From the NCBI GenBank assembly GCA_037783545.1, contig JBBELK010000096.1, forward strand, positions 496,001 through 560,000: DNA of 64,000 nt, written 5' to 3'. This document shows positions 10,130 through 20,800 of this stretch, piece by piece. A program made the position numbers and the translations under genes. How positions within the stretch are numbered: position 1 is the first letter of the stretch; the number at the start of each line of letters is the position of its first letter. The notes below the pieces were generated by a model. The model was not told where the DNA came from. It searched no databases and was given only the letters and a program-made list of their open reading frames with translations. Source of the DNA: Henricia sp. BOLD:AAB3569. Its lineage: Eukaryota > Echinodermata > Asteroidea > Spinulosida > Echinasteridae.

Positions 10130-10615
10130 TAGGAAACATCCAGTTCAAGCTTTATAAGACACTGGCGCCCAGGTTTCGATCATGTCAAAGAAATGGAAAA
10201 GAAAATATTCCAGAATCAACGCTGATAGATATTGGCCTGCTGAGGACCCCGACCTTCAGCTATCGGCCGCAAATGGAACTTTGGTTCCATTCGACGGATG
10301 GGTGGCTGTCGGAAGAAAAACAGACTAGGAGACCCCTGACAGTCCCCTTCTTTGTGACATCAACAAATCTTTCAGAACCAATTATTGGAAACAATGTTAT
10401 TGAGGAAGTAGTTCAACGAGCAAGTGATGATATGATCACACTACAGAAGCTTTTGGAACTTTCCCTACTAAGGAGTAATGACCCTGATGACTTTGGCCAA
10501 GTTAAGATGGGGAAGTTAGCTGTTACCATACCTCCAGGTGAGGTGATGAATATCGACTGCAGAGTGCATATATATAAAGACCCAAGGTCAATTTCGAGTT
10601 TTGTCCTAGGATAAT
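10130..10615 (+). pseudogene. Retropepsin-like protease relic
   Basis: DTGAQVSIMSK near 10160 is the active-site motif of retroviral-type aspartic proteases. NLSEPIIGNNVIEEVV further on corresponds to the flap/IIG-N-x-I region of the family. The downstream polymerase is absent. Confidence 0.65.
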
Positions 10616-10627
10616 CCACTACCTGAA

Positions 10628-10788
10628 GCGGGTCTCCAACTGTGCGATTTTTGCCACGCATTTCCATGATCCAACGATTAGCTACGATTTGGTACGATTG
10701 TGTATAGAGTCTATAGACAGTCTCTGGTAATCTCACCAAATCGTACCTAATCGTTGGAAATTCGTGGCAAAAATCGCACAGTGGGAGC
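10628..10788. mobile_element. TIR MITE, CTCCCACTGTGCG family, copy 1
   Basis: Arms read GCGGGTCTCCAACTGTGCGA and TCGCACAGTGGGAG; about 160 bp, internally near-palindromic (TACGATTTGGTACGATTGTG and its complement). A better-preserved relative is at 44753-44910. It lies at the right edge of the gag/protease relic. Confidence 0.75.
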
Positions 10789-11452
10789 TGACGTAGGCCT
10801 ACGTCAATTATACGTACGTCTTACGGACGAAAATAGTGCAGTGTGAAACCGCCCTATGATGGATGTATTTTTATCGCGCTTTTGTACGTACAAGGGACGG
10901 ATGAAAAATCGACGGACAAGTAGACCTCAGATCAACTCTGTTGTCATCCGTCAACAGGGTGGTGTTAAATTAACACAGGTGGTGTTGTCTTATATAGATA
11001 CCAAGCTTGGTGTTAAGTTTTAACACCACGAGTATTAGTTTTAACACCTAGGGTGTTAAAAATAATGCATTCATTCCAATTGAGGAATACAAACTAACAC
11101 CACTGGTGTTAATTTAACACCACAGTTTTTGCAGCGTATGAAACGTTCGGATACGTTGATTTTTCTACTCGACGTACGTAAGCTGATTTTTGAGACGGTT
11201 CACATTGAAAATGCATAAACGGACCAAAAAAATTACCGGAGATGTGATTGGATGTTTGAAAGAAAAAAAACCTGAAATTGCAAGCGTGCAGCGTGAAGCC
11301 ATTACGGTGTGGGATTCACACGATTCACAGGGGTCATGTTTTTGGGCAAAAAGAAAACCTGATTTTAGGAAAAAACCTGAAAAATCACATCCCTGTAATT
11401 TACTTACGTCTGACGGACGAAAATGGTGCAGTGTGCACCCGGCCTTAGTTGC
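10789..11452. mobile_element. ACGTACGT-type MITE complex
   Basis: Two segments share the terminal run TTACGGACGAAAATAGTGCA or TCTGACGGACGAAAATGGTG followed by GTG(T/C)-A-ACC-GCCCT or a variant (10810-10855 and 11400-11452). The internal CTCGACGTACGTAAGCTGAT (11169) also occurs at 6277. It may be two tandem or nested copies, interrupted by the GGTGTTAA element at 10964-11127. Confidence 0.5.
10964..11127. mobile_element. GGTGTTAA-palindrome MITE, nested
   Basis: Ends GTGGTGTTAAATTAACACAG and CTGGTGTTAATTTAACACCA are inverted copies, and further GGTGTTAA/TTAACACC words fill the interior. About 164 bp inside the ACGTACGT-type element. Confidence 0.7.
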
Positions 11453-12390
11453 CGAATATGTCATAAAATTAACATATAAAAGCCGGACAAAATGTTTCAT
11501 CCGCAGTATAATTATCTTTAATGTATAATGTGCGACAATGCAGTACAGCAAATGATTACAAAAAAATGCTTCCTATAAAGCACATGTTTAACTTCAAATT
11601 TCTAGCTATTAAAAAGGAAAACAACCAAGATAAAGCAATAAAATCTAACAAGCAGTGGAAAGAGTGGCCTTTAAAATCCAGCTTTGTGCAGCTGAGTTTT
11701 TCAAAAACGACCCTATAGTCTTGTACCCCGACCTGCTGAGCTCTCATTGTGATTCCCCAGACCTGATGTGCGAGCATCCACAGCAGGTATGGGTACGAGA
11801 CTAAAACGTCCCAAGCTATATATCTTTCTGATAAGAGCGTTCTATAAGACAAGAATGTTTGATTTTACTGCTCACATTTGGGCATTAATTCCGTTCACTG
11901 GTCGCCACTGACATGACTGAGAAACAACGTGCAAATGCTATAAAACAAGGCAGAAAAACGTTAAGTATTTTCAAGGAACGTTTGTCACTCCTACATTCAC
12001 TTCCCTTTACAATCTGAACACTTTTTGGTGCATACAGTCAAGTGCGAACAGTGAACGAAAATCTTAATTGTTTTAAAATATTAATTGTTTTAAAATATCA
12101 AGCAAGATTATAAATTTGCACAAAGGCTAAATGTCTGTTCTAAACGATGTTTTCTATAAGGTACAGCAAAATGTCCTCTACATACCATCATCCGTTAAAA
12201 GTAAAATACTACAATATGTTCTAACATACATGTATTTAAGAGATTAATTGAGTTTTTTTATATAAAAAATTACATTATTACAAAGCACGTACGTACTATA
12301 CCCACATAAAATGTCGCCCTCTCCCACTGATCCGCCATACTTTCAAAAAGTTAAGTACCAAAACAGAAATCAAGTTGTTTTCACTGCAGA
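11453..12390. repeat. Diverged tandem duplication, unit 1
   Basis: Matches 12450-13350 in order: TTCATCCGCAGTATA, ATGCTTCCTATAAAGCACAT, TGGCCTTTAAAATCCA, GATAAGAGCGTT, AGGCTAAATGTCTGTTC, AATGTCCTCTA, AAAGCACGTAC, CGCCATACTT. Many substitutions and indels, so it is old. No gene is evident. Confidence 0.75.
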
Positions 12391-12395
12391 CTGCA

Positions 12396-12444
12396 GGGGG
12401 GCAATTTTATGGCGCTGCTAAGCACAAAGACTTGCTAAGCACAG
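12396..12444. repeat. One-ended GGGGCCAATTT MITE
   Basis: GGGGGGCAATTTTATGGCGC followed by TGCTAAGCACAAAGACTTGC matches the left arm of the MITE at 7427. It sits at the junction of the two duplicated units. Confidence 0.6.
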
Positions 12445-12449
12445 TGTAT

Positions 12450-13350
12450 AATTTGAACCGTAGTTGCCGAAGATGTCATCAAATTAACTATACAACATGA
12501 AAGCCGTACCGGACAGAATGCTTCATCCGCAGTATATTTTTATTATAATATTATGTGCGACAAGACTATACAGCAAATGATAAAAAAATAAATGCTTCCT
12601 ATAAAGCACATGCAACATTTTGAAGATAAAGCAATAACATCTAACATAGGCTAATCAGTAAATAACTGTGTTAAAACTGGGGTGTTTAAACTTGCGTTGT
12701 CACCATTATGGTAACAGTCTTGACTAAAGTCGTGATTTTGTGGAATTCCTCACGTGCTTGCAGTACTTAAAACATAGCTTGCACATCTTGCAATGGTTCG
12801 GGTAGTCTAGTCCTGTTTACCATTTTGGGTGATGATGGTAGCGTTGTACAAACTTCTGACTTCAACTGTAGGCTAATCAGTAAAGTACATGGCCTTTAAA
12901 ATCCAACTTTATGTAAAATTTTCTGGGTCAGTCTAAAATCACAACAGACTTAGTTTCCAAAGTGCAGTTTTTTATAAAGTCCCATGCAAGCTGTCATAAA
13001 AATGATTCTGATAAGAGCGTTAGGCAATATAATGTTTGATTGTTACTGTTGAAGTTTGTTTTGAGATGTCAAGCAGGATAATAAACCACATCTTGAACAA
13101 AGGTTAAATGTCTGTTCCAAACTATATTTTACAACACAATGTCCTCTAGGCCTACATATCATCATGCAGTTAAAAGTATAATACTACAGAGTACAATGAG
13201 TCCACTAACATAAGTACAACAGATTAATCGAGTTTTTAGAAAGAAATACGCCTTATACAAAGCACGTACATGTATATGCGTACCCACGCCATGTTCCATC
13301 CATTGACTCGCCATACTTCTAAAACGCTAATTACCAGAACAGAAAGTGGT
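12450..13350. repeat. Diverged tandem duplication, unit 2
   Basis: Second unit of the ~0.95-kb duplication (see 11453-12390). Landmarks stay collinear to the end, with local insertions and deletions. No coding signal. Confidence 0.75.
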
Positions 13351-13732
13351 TTTCACCCAGATTGGTCTCTGCCTCGAGAGTACGCACTTCCGAATTACGA
13401 CACCAAATCGCTAACAATTTACAAGCTATTTTTCCCTTAAAATGGCTGATTAGCCATCATTAAGTGCAGATCTAAACAGAAAACAAAATATTGGTAGGAA
13501 AAAAATATGATTTTATTAGGTACTGTTTGGACATTTTTATTAGCCAGTCTCATATGAATTGTGCACGAGGCCTCAGGTGATGTCTGAATTGTAAAATCTT
13601 TCCGAAAAAAAAAATGACGTGTCCTCAACAAGTGGAACTCATACATAATTGTCGTACAAAGAATAATAAAATAATATCCATTGAAAAGCGCATACGAACT
13701 TCACAAGAATGGCATATGCAGCGATGTCTCTC
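13351..13732. other. No feature recognised
   Basis: A+T-rich DNA without coding, RNA or repeat signal that I can support. Confidence 0.5.
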
Positions 13733-13856
13733 AGTATGGGCGCTGCCATCTTGTCCGAATACTGGGCAAAGAATGACAACGTTTTAGTGTATTACTGAAA
13801 ATGCACGTCATGACCTGTCCAGATTGCGGACAAAATGGCGACGCCCATACTGCAAA
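13733..13856. mobile_element. Short TIR element, CAGTATGGGCG ends
   Basis: Left CAGTATGGGCGCTGCCATCT and right AAAATGGCGACGCCCATACT are inverted with few mismatches (arms ~30 bp). About 124 bp. Confidence 0.65.
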
Positions 13857-14039
13857 GAATCGGTGCAATTGCCGTTCTTTGTGGGTACAATTTCTCGTTC
13901 TTTGACAATGATGTATACGAGTTGCACTCTTTGAGCACTTGTTGTGCACAATGTCATTTGTTTGTTGGGTCGGCTATTTTTCTCCTTTAATTTAGCGCAG
14001 GGGAACGATACCGCTTTACAGAAAACATGGCAAAGTATC

Positions 14040-14132
14040 TTAAGCAGTGTCCGCTTAAATTTTGGACTAAATTTTGGTAACATTTAAGAATATCTCTGTA
14101 AATGTTTACAAAATTTAGTCTAATGCGGACAG
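14040..14132. repeat. Inverted repeat (foldback)
   Basis: GTCCGCTTAAATTTTGGACT and ACAAAATTTAGTCTAATGCG form opposing arms around a short spacer. Confidence 0.5.
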
Positions 14133-14876
14133 CCGGAAAACACCCGGAATTGTAAAGTGTCGGTTGTAATTTTTACGCTCCGTCGCTGCAATTTTGTACG
14201 GGCGAGCCGAGTCGCGGAAGAATTAAATTGTAGATTTTACTCCGCTGGAAAGTCCTGTGCGGACGGGCATTGTAAAACCAATACATGTGTAGAACACATG
14301 TTGTGGCCATAATCTATGTGGACAGATGAGGTGACACGTTTCATCTTGGTTTTACGTGGCGGAGGGCCGAAAATAACTGTGGGCGGAAAATAACACCATG
14401 TGCGGAAGAATTACCAAGATCGAATGTTAACTAATGCACCTATCAATTGTTCTTGTTAAAGATTTAGGGAAACCCTTTAAAATTAAGGGTCTCTATTGCC
14501 CGTAGGATCTAAGAACTGAAGTTATAGAGCTATATTGTGGATTTTATTAAGTTAAATATGACCTGATTTCATTTGATATACAAAAACAGAGCAAGTTGTT
14601 GTGACTATGTTGAAGAACCTTCAACGTTTGCGGGCCTCTAAAGCGACACTTCTACTTGCATTTGTGTAAATAATTCGGTTGACTTTTTTTATATACGGTT
14701 CAAAAAAAGAAACGCAAATTGTACTCGACGGAAAGATCGAAGAGGCTGAGAGAAAATGTTATCAGTCAGTATTACGTGTGAACACCCATCTTCTGGCAAG
14801 GCCGACTGCACCAGCCTCCGCATAAGAGATGTTGAGGTAGGGTGTGGCTCTCTACCTGCCACCCTGTGATTTAGAC
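14133..14876. other. No feature recognised
   Basis: Intergenic DNA. No open frame, RNA gene or repeat structure stands out. Confidence 0.45.
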
Positions 14877-15190
14877 CCCTTTCTCACCAGATAAATCGCT
14901 TCGTTCGACGAAGAGATTTCCTGATGAGAACACATGCCTCTTATTCGACGATTCAAATAGCTTCATTCGACGAATCAAATTTGTAATGTGACGAAGCGAT
15001 TTGACACGTAACAAGATGGGGGGGGGGGGTCGCAGCTTCATATCGGTTGTTTAATGTGAACGGTACCGCCATCTTCCTTGAGTGAGATGTGTATACGCAC
15101 GCTTGTGTATACGCACGATGTGTATATAACTAAACGAGGATTAATAATTTTCGTCGAACGCAGCGATTTCTCTATAGTGAGAACGGGATC
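14877..15190. mobile_element. TIR element with TCGTTCGACGAA motifs
   Basis: Left end CCTTTCTCACCAGATAAATC then GCTTCGTTCGACGAA; right end TTTCGTCGAACGCAGCGATT then TCTCTATAGTGAGAACGGGA. Several further CGACGAA words sit inside the left half. About 310 bp, non-coding. Confidence 0.6.
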
Positions 15191-15587
15191 TTGCACTTCT
15201 TGGGTTGTTTTTGAGACGCACGGTTCCAGAGGGCAGCCTATCCCGCGCGCTTAATCAGGTTGAAACCCACCAAAATGTATCTTCAAGTTCTGGGAACCCT
15301 TAACTACAGGATTCTCCCAGAAACAGGAAATGGCACATTTTGTTGTGGGAATCTCATTGTTTAAATATGTCCACTTGGACCAAGAGCGAAATCACCGAAT
15401 CAGAACGGTCTTGAAAGCGATTCCGAGGTGATTGGGCGATCAGTGCCCTGTTGATGATTGCCCGATCAGTCCACTAGATATTAAAAAACTTCTGTTCCGA
15501 TCACTAATTTATATTATATTTTAGCGTTTCTTTTTGTAAAGTATCCCCTCTTTAGACGAAATTTTTCGACACCTTATATGCATTTTT
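15191..15587. other. No feature recognised
   Basis: Contains a short repeated word GCGATCAGTGCCC/GCCCGATCAGTCC but no gene or clear element. Confidence 0.4.
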
Positions 15588-15612
15588 GGGGGGGGGGGGG
15601 GGGGGGGGGGGG
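15588..15612 (+). repeat. Poly-G tract
   Basis: G run of about 25 bases immediately before the 128-bp tandem duplication. Confidence 0.9.
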
Positions 15613-15622
15613 AAGTAACTCT

Positions 15623-15878
15623 TTTTTAGACGAATTTTCTGTACACCACATTCGTTGATACTGCTTGTCTCCTTAATAAATGGCAAGTTTAGGAACTGAC
15701 CAGTTTGAAAGCACAAATTAATGTTGTATACATGTACTATGTTTTCCGCCTTTTTAGACGAATTTTCTGTACACCACATTCGTTGATACTGCTTGTCTCC
15801 TTAATAAATGGCAAGTTTAGGAACTGACCAGTTTGAAAGCACAAATTAATGTTGTATACATGTACTATGTTTTCCGCC
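15623..15878. repeat. Perfect 128-bp tandem duplication
   Basis: Unit 15623-15750 is repeated identically at 15751-15878 (TTTTTAGACGAATTTTCTGT at each start, ACTATGTTTTCCGCC at each end). Identity implies a very recent duplication or an assembly effect. A weak third start is seen near 15551. Confidence 0.9.
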
Positions 15879-16067
15879 TTTACGAATGCACCTTGTGAAT
15901 CTGCCAAGTTGGGGTTTTCCTATTGTAGATGTTCCTATTGTAGTTGATTCAACGTATACAAAGTCTGTGCCACCGTAATGGGTGCACTTTTACATGTACA
16001 TATAGTAATTTTCAAATCTTTCCGTGAGTAAAGTGGACAACCATGCAGCTTATCCCGATAAACTTGT

Positions 16068-17066
16068 TTACACAATGCCATGGCACAACAAGCTTTCTTT
16101 GAAACACTTTGAAGAGGGGCGCTTGCTGGCATCCTGCTTCCAACATTGCTTCAGAAGATCTAAGAATTTCTCTCCAACCGTGACATCAGCAGGAATCTTT
16201 AGATTAACATCTCCTTCCAGGACACGGCGTCTGAGCTGATGGATGTTTAGCCCATAAAACGGCATCTCTTGACAAACAACCTCCCAAGCAACCAATGACA
16301 TGGAGTAGACGTCGGCCTTGCACATAGCTGTCACATTGAGCTCTTCACCCGATAAAACTTCTGGAGCCGAGTATTTTGGTGTTCCTACACCCTGGACAAC
16401 CTTCGCAGAGGACTGAGATGTTTCTGCTTCACTCTTCATCATGCTGAGACCAAAATCAGATATCTTTGCAACCACCGTACCATCCTCCATGTTTAAGAGA
16501 ATATTGGTAGATTTGATGTCACAATGAGCCACTGATTTATCATGCAAGTACCCCAAACCTTCTGCCATGTGTAGGATGATCTGAAACTGTTGCTCACTGG
16601 AAAATGCAAATTCTTCCACATGCAATACCTCATATAGGCTCTTCTGCATGTACTCCATGACTATAGCCAGGTTTGGAGTAACAATGCAGGCACCGAGGAA
16701 CTTAACAACATTGAAATGATCCAAACGATTCAGAACTCCGACCTCCTCTTCGAACTGCTTCAAGCGACGCTGAGACACACGCTGCACACGGAGTTTCTTC
16801 ACTGCACAGACTTGACCCTTCCATTTGGCAAAGAACACATCGCCGAAGCCCCCGTGACCAATTTTAACTCCAAGCTCAATCTCGTCAAATCTAATGACAG
16901 GCCCTTCGTACTTCAACTTGCTGATCGATGTCTGAGGCTGCTTGCCTTGTGTCATATTAGACTCCTGCCATGTCAACACCTGGTTCATGCGCCTGATCAA
17001 ACTCAAAACGGTTTCTTGCTCTTCGGGAGGGATGCCAGGAGAAAAATCACCCATTATGTCTGCCTC
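16068..17066 (-). CDS. Protein kinase (TKL-like), catalytic exon
   Basis: Encodes a complete protein-kinase domain that would phosphorylate Ser/Thr (or Tyr) residues. Numbering from the internal methionine at 17054: glycine loop GHGGFG 66-71, ATP lysine in CAVKK 84-87, helix-C glutamate about 103, HCDIKSTN 177-184 (HRD written as HCD, keeping the catalytic Asp), DFGLS 200-204, APE-type SAPEVL 229-234, and ADVYSMSLVAWEV 248-258 of helix F. Style and order resemble tyrosine-kinase-like kinases (Raf/RIPK/plant-STYK group). The catalytic-loop Arg is Cys, so activation-loop control may be altered. A strong acceptor (pyrimidine tract then CCTCTAG) precedes 17066 and continues the frame as EADIMGDFSPG, joining the upstream exon in phase 0. 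Stop at 16068-16070. Family name not assigned. Confidence 0.85.
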   Translation of the reverse strand, partial: EADIMGDFSPGIPPEEQETVLSLIRRMNQVLTWQESNMTQGKQPQTSISKLKYEGPVIRFDEIELGVKIGHGGFGDVFFAKWKGQVCAVKKLRVQRVSQRRLKQFEEEVGVLNRLDHFNVVKFLGACIVTPNLAIVMEYMQKSLYEVLHVEEFAFSSEQQFQIILHMAEGLGYLHDKSVAHCDIKSTNILLNMEDGTVVAKISDFGLSMMKSEAETSQSSAKVVQGVGTPKYSAPEVLSGEELNVTAMCKADVYSMSLVAWEVVCQEMPFYGLNIHQLRRRVLEGDVNLKIPADVTVGEKFLDLLKQCWKQDASKRPSSKCFKESLLCHGIV

Positions 17067-17809
17067 CTAGAGGTTTAAAAAACAACAGAAAAGACGAATG
17101 TCATGAAATTAACTTAACAAAAACAGCTGACTATGCACATGTACAGTACTCGTACACGACCTTTAAAATGTTGTTCAAGTGCCCCAGACGGAGACTTCGG
17201 ACTATAGCGTCTTCTGAACACTGGTTTTGGTTTCTATGCATTTGAAAAACAAGTCAGGTCTTGCGTGCGAAATTAATTGACGGTAACAACCAAATTGTAC
17301 TTCATTTCGTTTCTGTTGTCCTTCCCATGAACGACTACCTGTTATTTTCTTCGCGTTTAGTTCAATGGTTGCGCTACAAATCCTGACCATAATTCTGAAT
17401 TAGCCTTTTGCGTTTAACATTTTTGCACAATAGCTGTCGTCCTGAATTCTAATAGAGGTGCAGTTTAGAAGGCCGCATACTACGTTGTTGTTATGTGTGC
17501 ACGCCACTGAAACCAACAGTATAGCTACTTTATGTCATTCTCTCCTACGGTGGACACGGTATTGATTATGTATTCCACACCAGCCGCGCGCACCACATAG
17601 CAATAAAAATGTAGTATGATCAAGTGCATACTAAGTGTGCATGTGAAAGGAATTACGCCAATACACCAGACGCTGTTCGTGCGAAACAAGCAAAAGGCTA
17701 ATTTGACATGGTCGTATATATCTCTTGCAAACTTTAGACATAGACTGGATAGGGTCAATCCCACTTTGTGAGGAACAGTTTTAGAATACAACATTCTCTG
17801 TTGACTTAC
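17067..17809 (-). other. Intron of the kinase gene
   Basis: Bounded by a perfect donor GTAAGT at 17809-17804 and an acceptor CTAG at 17070-17067 after TTTTCTGTTGTTTTTT. Both flanking exons are open, and the joint is in phase 0 (...LLQEP | EADIMG...). 743 nt. The upstream exon frame stays open some way into the intron, which by itself would give a nonsense C-terminus. Confidence 0.7.
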
Positions 17810-18595
17810 GGGTTCCTGTAGAAGTTCTTCAAACATCTGATTCATTGGGTGGGTTGGCTGAGTAAGCTTTTTGGGGTTTTTGCTTGTTGTCTTGCTGACA
17901 GGAGCAGTGCCCACTTTCATACCAACTCTGCCTAACTGACGATTCATTTGGTTGTCAACATAAAATCTCTCCTCGGATGATGAGGATCCACTTTTTCGGC
18001 TGTGAGGTGCTGATCCAAGAGGCAAACCGACACGTCCAAGGCGTCGGTTTAGGGCATTATCTTTGTATATCTTGCGTGCATTATCAGAGACCTCTGTTGA
18101 AGATGGCATCGGCATAGCTTTAACTGTGCTGCTAGAGCTACAACCCGCAGAAGTAGGTCTATCGGATGATGACGACTTAGACATCACCATGCTTCCAAGA
18201 GGCATGCCTACGCGGCCAACACTTCTGTTATAGGAGTTATCCACGTAGGTATTTCCAGAGGGCGAGCCATCCGAGGATGATTTAGAAACAGGCATGCTCC
18301 CCATGGGTGCCCCAACACGACCCACGCTCCTGTTGTAGGAATTATCCACGTAGGTTCCTCCTGATGAGGATCCCAAAGATGCAGAGGATGATCTAGAAAC
18401 AGGCATGCTCCCTAATGGTGCCCCAACGCGACCCACGCTCCTGTTGTAGGAATTATCCACGTAGCTACTTCCAGATGATGAGGCTCCCGAAGATGCTGAA
18501 GATGATCTCGAAGCGGACATGCTCCCCATGGGTGCCCCGACGCGACCCAAGCTTCTGTTGTACGAGTTGTTTGTATACGTTGTTCCTCTCGGCAT
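17810..18595 (-). CDS. Kinase gene exon with six NR-LGRVG repeats
   Basis: 262 codons from the methionine at 18595 (Kozak-like GCACCATGC) to the GTAAGT donor. It holds six imperfect repeats with core (Y)(V/K)DN-x-x-NR-x-(L/V)GRVG-x-x-(L/M/V)G(S/T), e.g. YVDNSYNRSVGRVGAPLGSM, separated by Ser-rich linkers of SRSSSAS type; the first four are closer to each other than to the last two. The exon ends in a helical stretch HPMNQMFEELLQEP, then the kinase exon, giving a ~594-residue protein with N-terminal repeats and a C-terminal kinase domain. The frame is open a further 22 codons upstream (GREGVLSLNDVIYHRAKEHS), so an earlier start or upstream exon is possible. I do not know what the repeats bind; the Ser-rich linkers could be phosphorylated or disordered. 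Confidence 0.75.
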
Positions 18596-18730
18596 GGTGC
18601 TATGTTCTTTAGCCCTGTGGTAAATAACATCGTTTAAACTGAGAACACCTTCTCTGCCCAAAATCTTTTAATCACACTGCGCGCTGTGTCTTGTTTATGG
18701 GTCATTCTATACATTTTGAGTCCAATTGTT

Positions 18731-18919
18731 CTGTCCCCGTTACATCTGACTTGTAAAATGTTGTAGATCGTAAATTCAGGACATATTCTTTAAATGCCTC
18801 CTATTTCAAAGAGTGATGACATAAAGTACACTTCCTAAAAATATGTTTTGAAGGCATTTTTAATGATACTTGTATGGCGAATAGGCTGAAAGCAATATGT
18901 CAGATGTAACGGGGACAGA
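18731..18919. mobile_element. Short TIR element, CTGTCCCCGTTACATCTGAC ends
   Basis: CTGTCCCCGTTACATCTGAC at the left and its exact inverse GTCAGATGTAACGGGGACAG at the right; 189 bp. It lies just upstream of the kinase gene's first visible exon. Confidence 0.8.
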
Positions 18920-19673
18920 AAAATGTCACACCGTGAGACTTATTCATTTTAAAGAGCTCAGGGCTTTACAAGTGTCATATACATACAAGGTAGCACAATG
19001 GTAAAAAGTACAAATCACTCTATTTCAAAATATGTAAAGGATTTTTTATGTAAAGGACCTGCCATTTTTAATTGGAATTGAAAAGGTGTTTGGTACTGCA
19101 AAATCTGAAAATAGAATTAAGTAACGAAAAGACATGCTAAAGCACTTTTCGACTTGCACCCATCAGAGAAAAACGCAAGAATGGCGTCATGACGCTAGTC
19201 GACAATAGTATAAGGCTAAGGGTGGGAACGCTACTTTGCATGCGCAGTTAGATTACATAAAGCGTGTGCACAAATTATGTCTGACGACACAGAACGGGCT
19301 TAGTGAAGTGAATGTATGTAGCCCCGAGCATGCCTAGATGCATGAAACTACGTGCTCTGGCCAGTACATTGAACTGCTGTTCGCTGTATTGTTTCGAGCA
19401 TTCTACAAGCAAGTGTACTTGTCCTATAGCAGATGTGCATTCGGGCTGTGTGGTAGCTTTGCGTGCATCCTTGCACACGCGCGACGGCTGTTTGCGGGAA
19501 GCAGGCAGGTTGCTGCGGAGAGAGGATGGAACGTGCTGTTTTATGCGATCTGCCCGTCGTTGAGACGTACGAACTACCTATCGAGCTTCACATCGGCACT
19601 GAAATTCATAGCTAACACTGTTAAATTGTGTGGTATAGTCTAGGCTCTAGGGGGAGTTCGTGTCCATCTCAAA
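18920..19673. other. No feature recognised
   Basis: Contains a 101-codon plus-strand open frame (19338-19643) with no family resemblance. Its composition (Cys, Arg, hydrophobic) does not look like a domain, so I do not call it a gene. Confidence 0.45.
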
Positions 19674-20384
19674 TGTACGAAGTAACCCATGATTTTATTG
19701 TTGTACGTACCAAGACCTTTCAAAAAAGTTTGGGTGTCACGCCCAAATCTGTATAATTTTTCTGCAGACCCCCCTCGAAGATTTCCGCTTTACCCCCCAT
19801 AGAGAAAATCTCATTTTCTCAATAAATCGGCCTTTATGCACGCGGCCATTATAATCAATGTATGCATGTTCAATGACGAGGCTGTGTTAATTGTAAATGT
19901 ATTCTTAGAGTAAATGGGTCATTTTAATAACGATTTTGGATCTAATTTGCATATTTATGACATCATAAAGACTCCATTTGTAACACAACCAACCTTATTA
20001 TACTTCTTGAACCTAAAAACATTGGAAAATATGTCATATTTGTCAAAACTGGTTGTGGATTGGCACATATCGTGCTGCATATACGCATTTTAAAGACAAT
20101 TAACTTAATTTGTTTATTTATGACATCATAATTGACTTCATTCATAACTTAACCAATTATATCATGATCCTTGACCCTGAAAACATGGGAAAAGATACCT
20201 TGTTTGTCAAGATTGGTTGTGTATTGACCAATTTATTGAGAAAATAAGATTTCCTCCGTGGGGGGTAAGCGGAAAACTTCGTGGGGGGTCTGTAGAAAAA
20301 TGTATACAGATTTGGGCGTGACACTCAAACTTTTTTAAAAGGTCTTGGTATGTACAACAATAAAATCATGGGTTACTTCGTACA
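19674..20384. mobile_element. Foldback element with ~160-bp inverted arms
   Basis: Left arm from TGTACGAAGTAACCCATGAT to about 19835; right arm from about 20225 to ATCATGGGTTACTTCGTACA. The arms share GTTTGGGTGTCACGCCCAAA / TTTGGGCGTGACACTCAAAC and CCCCCCTCGAAG / CTTCGTGGGGGG. The interior holds two diverged ~120-bp direct repeats (TTTATGACATCATAA... GTCAAAACTGGTTGTG). 711 bp, no ORF. Confidence 0.85.
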
Positions 20385-20743
20385 GGAGTTGTAGCCAGGA
20401 GATGTAGGTACTGCCGGAAGTAACTTACGCGCAGTGAATATTACGCGTGGCCGGCTGAACGGTGTGGGGCAGCAAGGCCGAGCGGTGTGGCGTGTTGAAT
20501 CCAAGATCGTGGTAAATCATCGGCGCGGCCTTGCAAGGCACCTTATAATTGCCACGAATTGCCTCTCTCCACCCAGGAGAAAATGAGTACATGTGAGAGT
20601 AATGAAAGCTGATGTGTTTGTTTAGTTCCTGTGCGCATAAGTTGCACGGGACTGCATACTCCCGGGGAGTTGAGAAGGACTAAGATTAGGCGCATTGAGA
20701 GTTCCGTCGGTTCTGAAATGCACTATATAGGAACTGCCTATTT
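20385..20743. other. No feature recognised
   Basis: Relatively GC-rich stretch (GGCCGGCTGAACGGTGTGGG area) between the foldback element and the Helitron-like array. No gene seen. Confidence 0.4.
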
Positions 20744-20800
20744 AGGTGATCGGGCCAACAGCCCGACCACCTATTACTCTCGTACGATTTCTTTATTTTT
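20744..20800 (+). mobile_element. beta1, 5' end
   Basis: Palindrome AGGTGATCGGGCC... GCCCGACCACCT (one mismatch) then CTCTCGTACGATTTCTTTAT. The element is interrupted here by alpha1; its body resumes at 32595. Confidence 0.8.

Larger units (their letters stand above)
8690..10615 (+). mobile_element. Ty3/gypsy-like LTR-element fossil: gag and protease
   Basis: A relic of the gag-to-protease part of an LTR retrotransposon: a long gag frame, a CCHC zinc knuckle and an aspartic-protease region. No RT, RNase H or integrase follows and no LTR is recognised at either side. The left edge abuts the LINE leader and the right edge meets a MITE at 10628. Broken in several places, roughly four to six by eye. 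Confidence 0.75.

Noticed and set aside
19338-19643. 101-codon host gene
   Set aside because: No recognisable domain, no splice or poly(A) context, and overlapping frames of similar length.
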